64,000 bases of DNA from CAZLDI01 sp964558415 (GCA_964558415.1 CAZLDI010000002.1:124001-188000); one strand, 5' to 3'; counted from the stretch's first letter, positions 18,865 through 28,170 are shown. Numbers and translations: made by a program. The notes: generated by a model not told the origin, from the letters alone.

Positions 18865-19830
18865 TTACTGAGCGGCCTGCCTCGCCGCGATGGTACGCAC
18901 CATGGCGATGAAGTCATCGACTGTCAGATCGTTGACTGATTCTGCAAACGAATTCCCTTCAAGCGCACTAACTTCCCCGCCGGCCTCGATGCGATATTGT
19001 CCGGTCCACGGCTGAGCGTAGTATCTATCGGAATCCTCGTAGAAATTCAGAAACAGAACTGCCCGATCGTCGGGCATCAGTAGGGGGTCCTCTTCTGCGA
19101 CAGCGAGCACTGCCGTTTCCCAGTCGGGGCACGGTGCAGGACCGCCGGGCTGGGTGATGTTGATCTCCTCATCCGCCAGACCTTTGAGAGATTCCCCGAC
19201 AGCGAATGCGACGGAGGTGCCATTTACCTCGAACGCAAGTCGGTTTGCGGCGCCAACCACGATCACGTCGGCCTCGGCGATAGCCGTGTCCAGGTCTGAT
19301 GGTGGCGGCTCCAGGAAGTCGAATATCCCATCGACCTGAGGTAACGATCGAGGGTCGATCTCCCTCGAACCGAATTCAGCGACCCATTCCACGAATCGTG
19401 TGTCGAATGCCGTCCGCGAATTTGAAATCTGCTTCTCCTTCTCCTCGTCTGTTGATCGCGCCCACTCCTGCTCAAGTCTCTGCTGCTCCCCGAGGTCGAC
19501 AATGAAGCCCTGGTCGCTCAGCTGGCGGGACGAGATATCCACGCTGGCAACAGGCGTTTGGCTCGCATCCCTGGCTCTGACAGACAGGACCTGTTTCTCG
19601 CCGATCGCAGCCGTCAGGCTCACTGATCCCCTTGCCGGCACGGAAATCGTCTTGAGGCTCGGGAGTATCTCGGCCGGCTGAATACAGATGGCGGCCGCAT
19701 CGACGACGCCGTAAGTAACGCTGAGTTCGGAATCCGACGGGTTAACAAGTATCACTTCCTGATTGCCGCTGCATGCAGCCACAGCCGCCAGGGCGACGAC
19801 AACGACAGCTGTGGACAGTGCCCGTCTCAC
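18865..19830 (-). CDS. Exported lipoprotein, paralogue of the 21260-21973 product
   Basis: 321 residues from the GTG at 19830, 16 nt after the LarA-family stop and preceded by GGGGGAG. The signal peptide ends in a lipobox (VAACSG), so lipid anchoring outside the membrane is likely. The middle (about 115-140) is a charged helical stretch (DEEKEKQ). The C-terminal 150 residues (DVIVVGAANR, QPGGPAPCPDWETAVL, DRAVLFLNFYED, QPWTGQYRIE) match the gene two places upstream at about the same positions. I recognise no named family. Sharing an operon with a metzincin protease and a LarA-like protein is the only clue to function. Confidence 0.8.
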   Translation of the reverse strand: MRRALSTAVVVVALAAVAACSGNQEVILVNPSDSELSVTYGVVDAAAICIQPAEILPSLKTISVPARGSVSLTAAIGEKQVLSVRARDASQTPVASVDISSRQLSDQGFIVDLGEQQRLEQEWARSTDEEKEKQISNSRTAFDTRFVEWVAEFGSREIDPRSLPQVDGIFDFLEPPPSDLDTAIAEADVIVVGAANRLAFEVNGTSVAFAVGESLKGLADEEINITQPGGPAPCPDWETAVLAVAEEDPLLMPDDRAVLFLNFYEDSDRYYAQPWTGQYRIEAGGEVSALEGNSFAESVNDLTVDDFIAMVRTIAARQAAQ

Positions 19831-19846
19831 GAGCTCCCGCTCCCCC

Positions 19847-21217
19847 TCACACCCCCTGTGGGTTGCGCACACACACAATCGTCGCGTCTGCGCCGTGGAT
19901 GCGCTCCGCCTGCGCGATCGCCTCTTCCACCGTCGCCGTCGCGATGAAGCCGAGGTGCTTCGGGACGGCGGGGTCCTGCGCGCCGGCGACGTAGACGCGG
20001 GCGGCGTGCTTCAAGCGCTTCAGCGGGTGCGTCGCCAGGATGCCGTGTACCGGGTGGAAGGCGACACCGTTGCGGTAGCGGTCGATGTAGCCGGCGTGCG
20101 TCGCGAACTCCTCGCCGAAGCGGGCCGTGATCTCGTACGGGTCCTTCGTCGCCGGGATGACGCGCTCCCAGACCTCCTTGTACGAGGGGTGGTGCTCCAT
20201 GTCCCACTGCTCCGGGCACGGTGTAGCGATGATCACCGAGCAGCCCGGCTTCCCCAGCGCCTCGATGTACCCCCCAAGGTAGCCGAGAGCTGAGGAGACG
20301 AGCGTCAGCACCGGGTTCATCTTCGCGAACGTGGCGTAGGGGCTCCAGTCCGGCACGCCGTAGACGACGATATCGGCAGGCTCGCCCTGCGACCGGCGCG
20401 GCGCGTGCATCGACGCGAGCATCTCGAGGGCGGCGGCGCGACATTCGTCGACGCCGCCGGCCCAGCAGGCGCCGATAGTCGCGGCATTGGCGAGCACGGT
20501 CTCGAACTTGAAGACCCGGCGGCCCAGCTTCTGCTCGATGAAGCGGCCCTGCTCCTCGAAGACGTGGTGCATGCGGTTGCCCCGCACCGACATCGACATG
20601 CCGTCCGGCGTGTGCGTGTGGCGGATCGACTGCCAGGTGGAAAGGCCGACGGCGACGGACTTCCAGCCGCCGTTGAAGCCCAGGTGGTTGGCGGCGTTGA
20701 CATAAACCGTGAGGTCCGACTCGACCACCAGCCGGTGGACGTCGACGTCGTAACCGGACTCTGTCGTGCCGAGGTTGACGATGTTTTCCGCGTCCTCCGC
20801 GTCGTGGCACATCAACCGGTCGCCGAAGCGTTGCACCAGCTCCTCGCCGATGATGCGCGCGAGCTCGTCGCGCGTCCACTTGCGGTGCAGGGCGTTTGCG
20901 CAGACCAGCGTGACGTTCTCCTCTGGCACGCCGGCCTCGCGCAGCTCTTCGAGGACCGCCTCGATCGCCAGGCCGCGCACGGGGCCGAACGACGGCGCAG
21001 TCGGGTCGTCAAAGGCGATCAAGACGCGCGCGCCCGGCTTCACGAGCGCGTTGACTCGGGGGAGTCCGAGGGGATTCGCGATCGCGTCCCCCACGGCCGC
21101 TTTCTGGTCGCGCACCGGCTGGATGCGCGCACCGCCGCCGCCTCCAACGAGCGTCGTCCGCTGCGGGAGCTCCGCCTGGAGCGTCGAGTCGCCGTAAGGG
21201 AGGCTCACCTGCGCCAT
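19847..21217 (-). CDS. LarA-family (DUF2088) nickel-pincer racemase-like protein
   Basis: 456 residues. The family includes lactate racemase LarA, which uses a nickel-pincer nucleotide to move a hydride on an alpha-hydroxy acid. Visible: AFDDPTAPSFGPVRG near residue 68 (the D-x-TRP-like substrate motif, here DDPTAP), CANALHRKWT (a His in the LarA H-x position), and NHLGFNGGWKSVAVG (the His/Lys region). LarB, LarC and LarE are not in the window, so cofactor supply is unknown. Substrate is likely a hydroxy acid other than lactate, given the variant motif. It is third in a probable operon with the metzincin and two paralogous exported proteins. Confidence 0.8.
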   Translation of the reverse strand: MAQVSLPYGDSTLQAELPQRTTLVGGGGGARIQPVRDQKAAVGDAIANPLGLPRVNALVKPGARVLIAFDDPTAPSFGPVRGLAIEAVLEELREAGVPEENVTLVCANALHRKWTRDELARIIGEELVQRFGDRLMCHDAEDAENIVNLGTTESGYDVDVHRLVVESDLTVYVNAANHLGFNGGWKSVAVGLSTWQSIRHTHTPDGMSMSVRGNRMHHVFEEQGRFIEQKLGRRVFKFETVLANAATIGACWAGGVDECRAAALEMLASMHAPRRSQGEPADIVVYGVPDWSPYATFAKMNPVLTLVSSALGYLGGYIEALGKPGCSVIIATPCPEQWDMEHHPSYKEVWERVIPATKDPYEITARFGEEFATHAGYIDRYRNGVAFHPVHGILATHPLKRLKHAARVYVAGAQDPAVPKHLGFIATATVEEAIAQAERIHGADATIVCVRNPQGV

Positions 21218-21259
21218 GACGGCCCGATTATAGCACCGCGTGACGCAGGCTTAAGGGCG

Positions 21260-21973
21260 TTACGGCGGTGCCTGCGCGCCGACGATTGACTCGATGGTCA
21301 CGAGGAATTCGTCCAGAGTCTTGCCGTCCACCTCCACGGCGAAGGGATTTCCTTCCAGGGGCGTGAGTTTGTTATCGCCGCCGATGAGATAGCGCCCGGT
21401 CCATGGTTGCAGTTCGTAGGCCCCAGTCTCGTCATGCCGGTCCAGGAGCAGCACTGCTCGGTCACCTGGCAGCAACAGTGGGTCAGCGTCATTAACGACC
21501 AGTACGGCCGTGCTCCAGTCTGGATATGGCTCAGGTCCCCCCGGCTGCAGCACTGTTACCTGGCCGACGAGAGTGCCCTTAATGGATTGGTTAATGGCGA
21601 TGCTGACATGCGCTTGGAATGCACCATCGAACATCACCGTCTTCGTTGTACCCACGAGGATGACATCAGCTGAAGATACGGAAGCAGCCAGATCGGGCGC
21701 TGGCTCTGGGAACAGAACCTGTCCGGGCGCAATGGGCAGAGATCGCAGGTCGAAATCCGTGTTATTGAACTGCGCTAACCATTCCTTGAATCGCGCGCGA
21801 AACCCGGCGTCGGCCTCCCGGATTAACGCTGCGCACTCGGCATCTGACCTTCCGTCACAAGGATCGCGGCCCGAGGACTGGGACGATGTGAGCGCGTAAA
21901 CCCCAGCAGCAACCGTTAATCCTGCCACTAAGCCGATGGTCGCCGCAGCAAGCTTGAATCGCGATCGCTTCAT
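21260..21973 (-). CDS. Exported protein, paralogue of the 18865-19830 lipoprotein
   Basis: 237 residues; start at ATG 21973 with GAGGAA 7 nt upstream and only 10 nt after the metzincin stop. Residues 6-26 form a signal peptide or membrane anchor without a lipobox. The shared domain follows: SADVILVGTTK, NQSIKGTLVGQVTVLQPGG, DPLLLPGDRAVLLLDRHDE, LQPWTGRYLIGG, KTLDEFLVTIESIV. A DGRSDAECAALI segment near residue 40 looks like a short Cys-bounded helix. No known family recognised. Presence of two copies around one enzyme gene suggests an extracellular pair working on a common ligand. Confidence 0.78.
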   Translation of the reverse strand: MKRSRFKLAAATIGLVAGLTVAAGVYALTSSQSSGRDPCDGRSDAECAALIREADAGFRARFKEWLAQFNNTDFDLRSLPIAPGQVLFPEPAPDLAASVSSADVILVGTTKTVMFDGAFQAHVSIAINQSIKGTLVGQVTVLQPGGPEPYPDWSTAVLVVNDADPLLLPGDRAVLLLDRHDETGAYELQPWTGRYLIGGDNKLTPLEGNPFAVEVDGKTLDEFLVTIESIVGAQAPP

Positions 21974-21983
21974 CGACAGTTCC

Positions 21984-22631
21984 TCAATAGGGCCAGTTGT
22001 AGATACAGCGTATTCCCCACGCAGAGGGCAGAGAGCTCGGACACTGCGCGAGGCCAACTTCGCCGGGCGATGGACCAGTAATCGGTGGGTTCTGCATGCT
22101 TTGATGCATTAGATAGTTCGACTGGTTGTGATGCATCAAACCGAGCCCATGCCCGAATTCGTGCGCGAAGAGAGACACCTGCTGTTCGTAGTAACCGGGG
22201 AATTGACCACGGTCTATGTCAACGTTGGTGTACCAGATATCGATCGCGGCCCAGCTCGTGCATACTTGGCTCGTATTACAGTTAACCGTGTAAGCTAGAC
22301 CAGGTGTTGACGGCTGGTCGCGAACAAAGATCCAGCTGTCGTTAGGCTGGGGTACGTAATGTAGGCTCTGAGGGCCGCTCGCGTCGTTCCATGCCCACAT
22401 GGCGGTCTCGAACGGTGTCCACCAATCAGGTCGTTGGTCGGTGAATTCATCGACCAAGCGAATGGTGAGCCAAGTGTTAAGGACGTAACCTACGCGGCAG
22501 AGGAGTGGCGTGCCGGGTTTCCAGCAGGTGCCTGACTGATAGGTGTGACCCGCGTCAGCGGGGGGGGCGAGAGCAAGCAGTGAGGCCAAGAACGAGAACG
22601 CGGCGGCGAGGAAGAATCCGCGGCTGAGCAT
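21984..22631 (-). CDS. Secreted metzincin (matrixin-like) zinc protease
   Basis: 215 residues with a clear signal peptide (1-27, ending ADAG) and GGGAG before the ATG. The zinc site is complete: HEFGHGLGLMHH matches HExxHxxGxxH, and YLMHQSM supplies the Met-turn. The mature part is only about 188 residues, a bare catalytic domain with no propeptide Cys switch seen and no accessory domains. Four to six Cys (CWKPGTPLLC, CNTSQVC, CPSS..GIRC) may form disulfides. It heads an operon with two paralogous exported proteins and a LarA-like enzyme, so its targets may be those proteins or the surface layer. Confidence 0.9.
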   Translation of the reverse strand: MLSRGFFLAAAFSFLASLLALAPPADAGHTYQSGTCWKPGTPLLCRVGYVLNTWLTIRLVDEFTDQRPDWWTPFETAMWAWNDASGPQSLHYVPQPNDSWIFVRDQPSTPGLAYTVNCNTSQVCTSWAAIDIWYTNVDIDRGQFPGYYEQQVSLFAHEFGHGLGLMHHNQSNYLMHQSMQNPPITGPSPGEVGLAQCPSSLPSAWGIRCIYNWPY

Positions 22632-22729
22632 TAGTGTCTCCCTGATCTACTGGGCAGTATAGCGCCGCGCTGACGCCTGTCAAGGCGTTCTTTTCCGGCA
22701 CCGCGTGACGCAGCCGTAAGCTCCGGCAT

Positions 22730-23572
22730 ATGCTCGCATCCAACGTGGAACTCGAGCTTCTGGGGCTGGTCGTGCTCGGTCTGGTAATCGGCACCTACGG
22801 AACGATCATCGGGCTCGGCGGCGGCTTCGTCCTTGTGCCCGTTCTGATCTTCCTCTACCCGGAATATGAGCCCGAGCGGATCACCGCGATCTCGCTCGCG
22901 GTCGTCTGGGCGAACACCACCTCCGGATCGCTCGCCTACGGGCGCCAGGGACGGATCGACTACACTACCGGCTGGATCTTTGCGGGCGCGGCGCTGCCCG
23001 GGGTGGTCGGCGGCGTGTTTCTCGTGGGGTTGGTGCCGGAGCGGGCGTTCACGTTGTTGTTCGCGTTGCTGCTGCTGGGCCTGGCGGCGCTTACGGCCCG
23101 GGGCGCGCCGCGTCGGCTCCGTCAGCCCCTGGCCCCCGGCCCGGGCGTCATCGTGCGCACGATGGACGCCCCCGAGGGCACGTACCGCTGGGGGTACCGC
23201 ATCTGGCAGGGGTCAACGCTGAGCCTCGGCGTGGGGTTGATCTCCAGCCTGTTCGGGATCGGCGGCGGCGCCATCCACGTGCCGGCGATGATCACGTTCA
23301 TGCACTTCCCGGTGCAGTTCGCCGTGGCCACATCCCAATTCATCCTGGTGTTCATGGCGGGCACCGCGACGATCATCCACCTGCTCAGCGGGTCGCTCGG
23401 CGGGGACCAGCTCGTGAAGGCGATCGCGCTCGGCCTCGGCACCATCCCCGGTGCGCAGGTGGGGGCGCGCATCGCGCAGCGCCTGAAGCCCCGGACGACG
23501 CTGAAGCTGCTGGCCGTCGCCCTCCTGGTGCTGGCGGCGCGACTGCTGTCGAAGGGCCTGCTGAGTATTTAG
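22730..23572 (+). CDS. TauE/SafE (TSUP) family permease
   Basis: 280 residues with about eight hydrophobic segments in two repeated halves, each opening with a Gly-rich motif: GTIIGLGGGFVLVPVL (residues 23-38) and SLFGIGGGAIHVPAM (about 170-184). These are the hallmark of the sulfite exporter TauE/SafE family, which moves sulfur anions or organosulfonates across the inner membrane. No substrate-specific context is visible. Divergent from the metzincin operon and convergent, 1 nt apart, with the next cohesin-like gene. Confidence 0.88.
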   Translation: MLASNVELELLGLVVLGLVIGTYGTIIGLGGGFVLVPVLIFLYPEYEPERITAISLAVVWANTTSGSLAYGRQGRIDYTTGWIFAGAALPGVVGGVFLVGLVPERAFTLLFALLLLGLAALTARGAPRRLRQPLAPGPGVIVRTMDAPEGTYRWGYRIWQGSTLSLGVGLISSLFGIGGGAIHVPAMITFMHFPVQFAVATSQFILVFMAGTATIIHLLSGSLGGDQLVKAIALGLGTIPGAQVGARIAQRLKPRTTLKLLAVALLVLAARLLSKGLLSI

Positions 23573-23573
23573 C

Positions 23574-25016
23574 TTACGGCGCCGAGCAATCCGGGCCGCC
23601 GAAGGCGCGCTCCCCGTTGAACATATCCGGTTTGAGGAACGCCAGGTTGGCCAGGTCGACGATGTTGATGTCCTTCGTGAGCAGGCCGGAGCCCGGCACT
23701 ACATCCCACCTGGAGTCGCCCGGGTTCGTGCCGAGGTCCGTATCGTAGTACCGCACCGGCAGGATAAAGCTGGCGAGATCGCTGAGGTCCAGGCTGTCGG
23801 TGCTCGGGCCGCTGGAGACGATGTCCGCCGGCCAGTTGGTCTGGCCGCACGGTTCCAGCGCCTGCGTGCCCACGTGCGCCTCCGTCGTATCGGCGTAGCC
23901 GTCGCCGTCATCGTCGGGGTCGGCGCAGTCCGCGATCTCATCGCCGTCTGTGTTCAGGAAGCCCTCGTCTGGGCCGTCGTTCAAGTCGTTGTCGATGCCG
24001 TCGCACACCTCCGGCGTGCTGGCCGCGTTCAGCGGGTCTGAGCCGGCCGCAGTCTCGTCCGCATCGGACGCGCCGTCGCCGTCGTCGTCGGCGTCGCAGG
24101 CGTCGCCCTGCCCGTCGCCGTCAGTGTCCGTCTGCTCGGCGTTAGCCGCCGTAGGACAATTGTCCGCCGCGTCGGCTGCCCCGTCGTTGTCGTCGTCGGC
24201 GTCGCAGGCGTCGCCCTGCGCGTCGCCGTCCGTGTTCTGCTGGTCGGCGTTGGCGAAATCGCGGCAGTTGTCGGCGAGGTTGTGCACCCCATCGGAGTCG
24301 GCGTCCCCGCAGGGGTCGGGTTCGCCCGCGATCGTACCGACGACGACGGTCGCGTTGTTCGTCGCATCCGGGGTGTACCCCGTGCCCGCCGCGTCGATGT
24401 GGACGTTCGCGGACAGCGCCAGCGAGTAGGCGCCGTCGCTCGCGCCGGCGTCCGTCAGGAGCGTGAGGCGGGCCAGTGTGCCCGAGCCCTGCTCGGCGAG
24501 GGCGCTCCCGGTGTCAAGCGCCGTCGCCGCGAAAGCGTTGTCGCCGTTGCCGTCGGGCACTGTGTCGCTCACGTTGAAGATCGAGCTGCCCCCGTTCGCC
24601 GCCAGCAACAACGACACGTTCTGCGCCTGGACCGTGAGATTGGCGTCGGAGTAAGCCAGCTGGTACGAGAAGCTGACGATGCCGCCGCTGTCATCCGCGA
24701 CCGTGGTCGTGCCGTTCGTGTTCACGGCAGGTATGCCCGCTGCCGTCACGTCTATCAGGATGCCGTCGACGACGTCCTCGCCGGCGTCCTGCGCGTTGTT
24801 CTCGAAGACCTGCCGGCAGGCCTGGCGCACCCCGAGCGAGGTGGCGCCGTTGCCCGCGGAGTTGAGGTCGATCGACATCGCGTTCATCCCGCCCGCGTGC
24901 CCCGCCGCGGCGGGCGCCACGCCCTGATCGGCGGGGCCCAGGAACAGGGCGAGGACCGGCAGCGCGGCGAGAAGTACGATGGTCAGCGGGGACCGGCGGT
25001 TAAGGTTCGACGGCAT
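23574..25016 (-). CDS. Cohesin-like / TSP3 / dockerin-like surface protein
   Basis: 480 residues. Signal peptide to about residue 38, then the family signature AGHAGGMNAMSIDLNSAG. Residues about 40-225 form a cohesin-like sandwich (SYQLAYSDANLTVQ, LAANGGSSIFNVSD, GSGTLARLTLL, VHIDAAGTGY). Residues 235-390 hold thrombospondin-type-3-like loops (DADDDNDGAADAADNCP repeated). The C-terminal module (about 390-480) has DLASFILPVRYY, RWDVVPG, INIVDLANL and PDMFNGERAFG. Cohesins bind dockerins in cellulosomes, so having both ends in one chain suggests self-assembly (inference). The ribosome site GGGGGTGCAC before the ATG is shared with the 28133 gene. Confidence 0.88.
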   Translation of the reverse strand: MPSNLNRRSPLTIVLLAALPVLALFLGPADQGVAPAAAGHAGGMNAMSIDLNSAGNGATSLGVRQACRQVFENNAQDAGEDVVDGILIDVTAAGIPAVNTNGTTTVADDSGGIVSFSYQLAYSDANLTVQAQNVSLLLAANGGSSIFNVSDTVPDGNGDNAFAATALDTGSALAEQGSGTLARLTLLTDAGASDGAYSLALSANVHIDAAGTGYTPDATNNATVVVGTIAGEPDPCGDADSDGVHNLADNCRDFANADQQNTDGDAQGDACDADDDNDGAADAADNCPTAANAEQTDTDGDGQGDACDADDDGDGASDADETAAGSDPLNAASTPEVCDGIDNDLNDGPDEGFLNTDGDEIADCADPDDDGDGYADTTEAHVGTQALEPCGQTNWPADIVSSGPSTDSLDLSDLASFILPVRYYDTDLGTNPGDSRWDVVPGSGLLTKDINIVDLANLAFLKPDMFNGERAFGGPDCSAP

Positions 25017-25049
25017 GGTGCACCCCCATATTGGGCTCGGTTGAGCTTC

Positions 25050-25077
25050 ATTATGGCACGCTGTATGGGAGTGTCAA
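25050..25077 (-). promoter_or_regulatory. Promoter of the 25016 cohesin-like gene
   Basis: Minus strand TTGACA (25072-25077), 16-nt spacer, CATAAT (25050-25055). The start should be near 25043, leaving a leader of about 27 nt with GGGGGTGCACC before the ATG. Confidence 0.65.
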
Positions 25078-25121
25078 TGGGCGGCCATAGGGATGGCGAA
25101 GCGTGGGGGGACGGCGGGCGA

Positions 25122-25149
25122 TTGACAGACGTGAGGCTCAGCGCATAAT
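25122..25149 (+). promoter_or_regulatory. Promoter of the divergent cohesin-like gene
   Basis: Plus strand TTGACA (25122-25127), 16-nt spacer, CATAAT (25144-25149), the same boxes and spacing as the minus-strand promoter 45 bp away. Transcription would begin near 25156, right at an ATG (25157), so the mRNA may be leaderless. Confidence 0.55.
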
Positions 25150-25156
25150 GGGGAAG

Positions 25157-27001
25157 ATGACGCCCTCCGCCAGCCTCAATACTTCGATGGGGCGACCACG
25201 CGCACTACTTCTGTTGCTATGTTCGCTGGCGCTTTCCTTCGCGCTGTCGCCTCAAGAAATCGTGAAGGCGAGCCACGCGGGCGGCATGGATGCGATGTCT
25301 GTGGACATGGACATCACCGGCAACAGCCCGACCGCAATTGGTACGCAGACTACCTGTGTGAGACTAAACGAGAACAACGTGCAGGACGGTGCCGAGACAG
25401 GCGTCGACACGATCACCTTTGATATCACAGCCCTGACCATCGGAGCCTTTAACGATGGCGGAGACGGGGTCGGCGGTGGAAACGACAGCGGTGGCATTAT
25501 CGCCTATAGCCTCACCCTTCAGTACGACGAATCCCTGCTCACCTTGGAGACTCAGGACGCCGCCGGCGGCGACAGCTTCCTCCTGAGCAACAACGCCTCC
25601 AGCAGCTTGTTTGGCACTGGAGAGTCCCTGCCTGACACCAACGGATCCAACGACTGGGACGGAGGGGCGCTGGACACCGGAACAGGCGTGCCGGAAGCGG
25701 GAAGCGGAGTCCTGAACAGACTAACTGTGTCTTCTGAGGACACCGCAGTGGGCGCGACCACTGCCAACCTGATCCTGGATCCCGGCTCTACTGTGCACCT
25801 CGCCGCGTCAGGGACGGCCTACTTCCCGGACGCATTGAACCGCGGTACCATCGCCCTCAATCAGGCTTGCCCTGCCGATGCCGATCTGGACGGAGTACCC
25901 GACGGTATCGATAACTGTCCGAATGCGCCGAATCCCGCGCAGACTGATGCTGACGGCGATGGCATTGGAGACGCGTGCGACGCAGATGACGATAATGACT
26001 CTGTCCCAGATCTGCAGGACAACTGTCCGCTTGTCGCCAACTTCAATCAGTCCGATGCGGATGCCGACGGGCTGGGCGACGTGTGTGACAACGATGACGA
26101 CAACGACGGTGTTCCTGACGGTCAAGACAATTGTCCGGGCGTGTCCAATGCGACTCAGGTCGATTCGGACGGCGACAGCTTGGGGGACGCCTGTGACCCG
26201 GATGATGACAACGACGGAATCGGAGATGCTCTGGACAATTGCCCAACGGTGGCAAACCCAGGCCAGGTGAGTTCCGATGGCGATGCATTCGGGGATGCCT
26301 GCGACAATTGTCCGGCCACGCCCAGCGTTACTAACCTGAATAGCGATGCCGATGCGCTGGGCGACGCGTGCGATAACTGCCCGCTAATCTCGAATCTTGA
26401 TCAACTGAACACCGACGCCGATTCGATGGGCAACGTCTGCGACGATGACGACGACAACGATTTCGCACCTGACGGGACGGAACCGGCTTGTGGGTCCGAT
26501 CCGCTTGATGCGTCGAGCGTTCCGGAGAGGGTCGACGGAACCTTCTCAGGCGCTGACGACGATGGTGATGCATCCATCGACGAGCTGCTGCCGGTGGGGG
26601 CCCTTCTCTACGATTGCGATTCGGACGGGTTCACGGGAGGTGTCGAAAACCACCTCTTCGCTCCGGACCAGCAAGGGGACCAGGATCCCTGTGGCTCCAA
26701 TTCGTCCCCACCTACGGTGCCGCCGTCTCCGCGTGGTTGGCCGGCCGATCTCAGGGGCGGTTCATTCAGTCAGGACAGGGTAGATGTGGTCGACCTCGGT
26801 AGCTACCTCGTGCCGGTACGCTACTTCGACACGAATGTTGGCACCCATTTCGGAGATCGGAGATGGGATATCCGTCCAGGCCCGGGCGGACAGTCGCAGG
26901 ACATCAATCTTGAAGACCTAGCCGCATTAGTGATACTACGCCCGCCAATGTTCGGCGGGGCCAAAGCACTCTTCGGCCCAACGTGCCCCTGGGGGCCGTG
27001 A
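25157..27001 (+). CDS. Cohesin-like / TSP3 / dockerin-like surface protein
   Basis: 614 residues from ATG 25157, chosen because the promoter places the mRNA 5' end there; ATG 25148 (or an earlier in-frame GTG) and ATG 25187 are alternatives. Signal peptide ends near VKASH, then GGMDAMSVDMDITGN, nearly identical to the protein at 45529. The cohesin-like domain spans about 40-235 (SLTLQYDESLLTLETQD, GVLNRLTVSSED, VHLAASGTAY). Eight or so TSP3-like loops follow (DGIDNCPNAPNPAQTDADGD and variants), then a Pro-rich hinge (SSPPTVPPSPRG) and the dockerin-like module (DLGSYLVPVRYFD, RWDIRPG, INLEDLAAL, PPMFGGAKAL). Divergent from its paralogue at 23574-25016. Confidence 0.87.
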   Translation: MTPSASLNTSMGRPRALLLLLCSLALSFALSPQEIVKASHAGGMDAMSVDMDITGNSPTAIGTQTTCVRLNENNVQDGAETGVDTITFDITALTIGAFNDGGDGVGGGNDSGGIIAYSLTLQYDESLLTLETQDAAGGDSFLLSNNASSSLFGTGESLPDTNGSNDWDGGALDTGTGVPEAGSGVLNRLTVSSEDTAVGATTANLILDPGSTVHLAASGTAYFPDALNRGTIALNQACPADADLDGVPDGIDNCPNAPNPAQTDADGDGIGDACDADDDNDSVPDLQDNCPLVANFNQSDADADGLGDVCDNDDDNDGVPDGQDNCPGVSNATQVDSDGDSLGDACDPDDDNDGIGDALDNCPTVANPGQVSSDGDAFGDACDNCPATPSVTNLNSDADALGDACDNCPLISNLDQLNTDADSMGNVCDDDDDNDFAPDGTEPACGSDPLDASSVPERVDGTFSGADDDGDASIDELLPVGALLYDCDSDGFTGGVENHLFAPDQQGDQDPCGSNSSPPTVPPSPRGWPADLRGGSFSQDRVDVVDLGSYLVPVRYFDTNVGTHFGDRRWDIRPGPGGQSQDINLEDLAALVILRPPMFGGAKALFGPTCPWGP

Positions 27002-27074
27002 GCGTGCAGCCCAACCGCGCGGGGCGGCCAGGCGTGCGGGTGGGCGAGCCCTCGCCGGAGACGAAGATCAGCTG

Positions 27075-28133
27075 CTAGGCGATACGACGGAGGGCGATCG
27101 CCGCGGCGATTGTAAGACCCGCCGTTGCGGCGATGACCCCGATAGCCCCCGGCAGCGTCCGGCCAAGCGGCGCAGCCTCGGCCGGCTTAGCGTCTTCTCC
27201 CAGCAGTATGCCTGCCTTCCCGCCGACGGCGAACCCCGGCTGCGACTCGCACGCGTCCGCGATACCATCGCCGTCCGTATCCTGCTGGCCGGGGTTAGGA
27301 ACGTTCGGGCAGTTGTCCAGGGGATCCGGGACGCCGTCGCTGTCGACGTCGCTCGAGAATCCGCAGGGAACGTCTATAGCTATCTTCGAGCCGGGTACAG
27401 CCGAGTCTGGATACCCGTCGTTGTCAGTGTCGATCTCGTTATCGGGCGTAAAAGCTTCGTTATCCGCCCCAATGTGGATCGTCTGGCTCACCGGCGGGCC
27501 CCCACCCGGCGCGTCAGCGCCCAGACGCAGGTCATACTCACCGCTCGCGGCAAACAAGGTGGTCCCGAGCGTCAGGCGCGTAAGGACGCCGGGTCCGCTC
27601 TCCGGTACGTTGCCCAGGTCACCAGTGTTTAGGTCCACCGCTATGCTCGCGAACAGGCCGTCGCTATCGGCCAAGGGGTCGCTGATGGAGAACAGATAAC
27701 TGAATGGGTCTGACACCAGGAGGAAGTTTTGGTCTTCCTGCACTACCTGAATGCTCGAGGCTGGATAGTGAAGTAACAACTGGTAGGCGATCATACCGCC
27801 GGCCGGGGGGAAAATCGATCCGTTGTAGGGCGGGATGCCCTGCGGGCCGGTGACGATGTCCACGACTACCTGGTTGAGAGAGTCTTCGTCCGCGTCCAGC
27901 AGGCCGTTATCGTTGATGCGGGCGCAAAGCTGGATGGAGCCTAAGCTCGTGGCGGTATTCTGAGGGGACAAGGTCGGGTCCATATCGATTAAGAAGTTAT
28001 CGGCACCTCCGGTGTGGGAGGCTCGCGCGACCTGGTCATGGTTCAGGAGGACGAAGCTCAACGCCGCCCCCACCGCGAGTACACCCAGAGAAAAAGTGAC
28101 TGGGAAGGCCCGTCGGAACAGCCGTGTAGGCAT
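27075..28133 (-). CDS. Cohesin-like surface protein with C-terminal membrane anchor
   Basis: 352 residues. Signal peptide ends near ARASH; TGGADNFLIDMDPT is a variant of the family signature. The cohesin-like domain spans about 40-245 (YQLLLHYPASSIQVVQED, FLLVSDPFSYLFSIS, GVLTRLTLG). Only two Ca loops follow (DTDNDGYPD, DVDSDGVPDPLDNCP). The C-terminus is a hydrophobic segment (GAIGVIAATAGLTIAAAIAL) followed by RRIA, a type I membrane anchor, in place of the dockerin-like module. Convergent with the gene ending at 27001. A role as a membrane-tethered partner in a surface layer is inferred. Confidence 0.87.
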   Translation of the reverse strand: MPTRLFRRAFPVTFSLGVLAVGAALSFVLLNHDQVARASHTGGADNFLIDMDPTLSPQNTATSLGSIQLCARINDNGLLDADEDSLNQVVVDIVTGPQGIPPYNGSIFPPAGGMIAYQLLLHYPASSIQVVQEDQNFLLVSDPFSYLFSISDPLADSDGLFASIAVDLNTGDLGNVPESGPGVLTRLTLGTTLFAASGEYDLRLGADAPGGGPPVSQTIHIGADNEAFTPDNEIDTDNDGYPDSAVPGSKIAIDVPCGFSSDVDSDGVPDPLDNCPNVPNPGQQDTDGDGIADACESQPGFAVGGKAGILLGEDAKPAEAAPLGRTLPGAIGVIAATAGLTIAAAIALRRIA

Positions 28134-28170
28134 AGTGCACCCCCTCGAGCGAAAGCACCTGTTCGGATCA

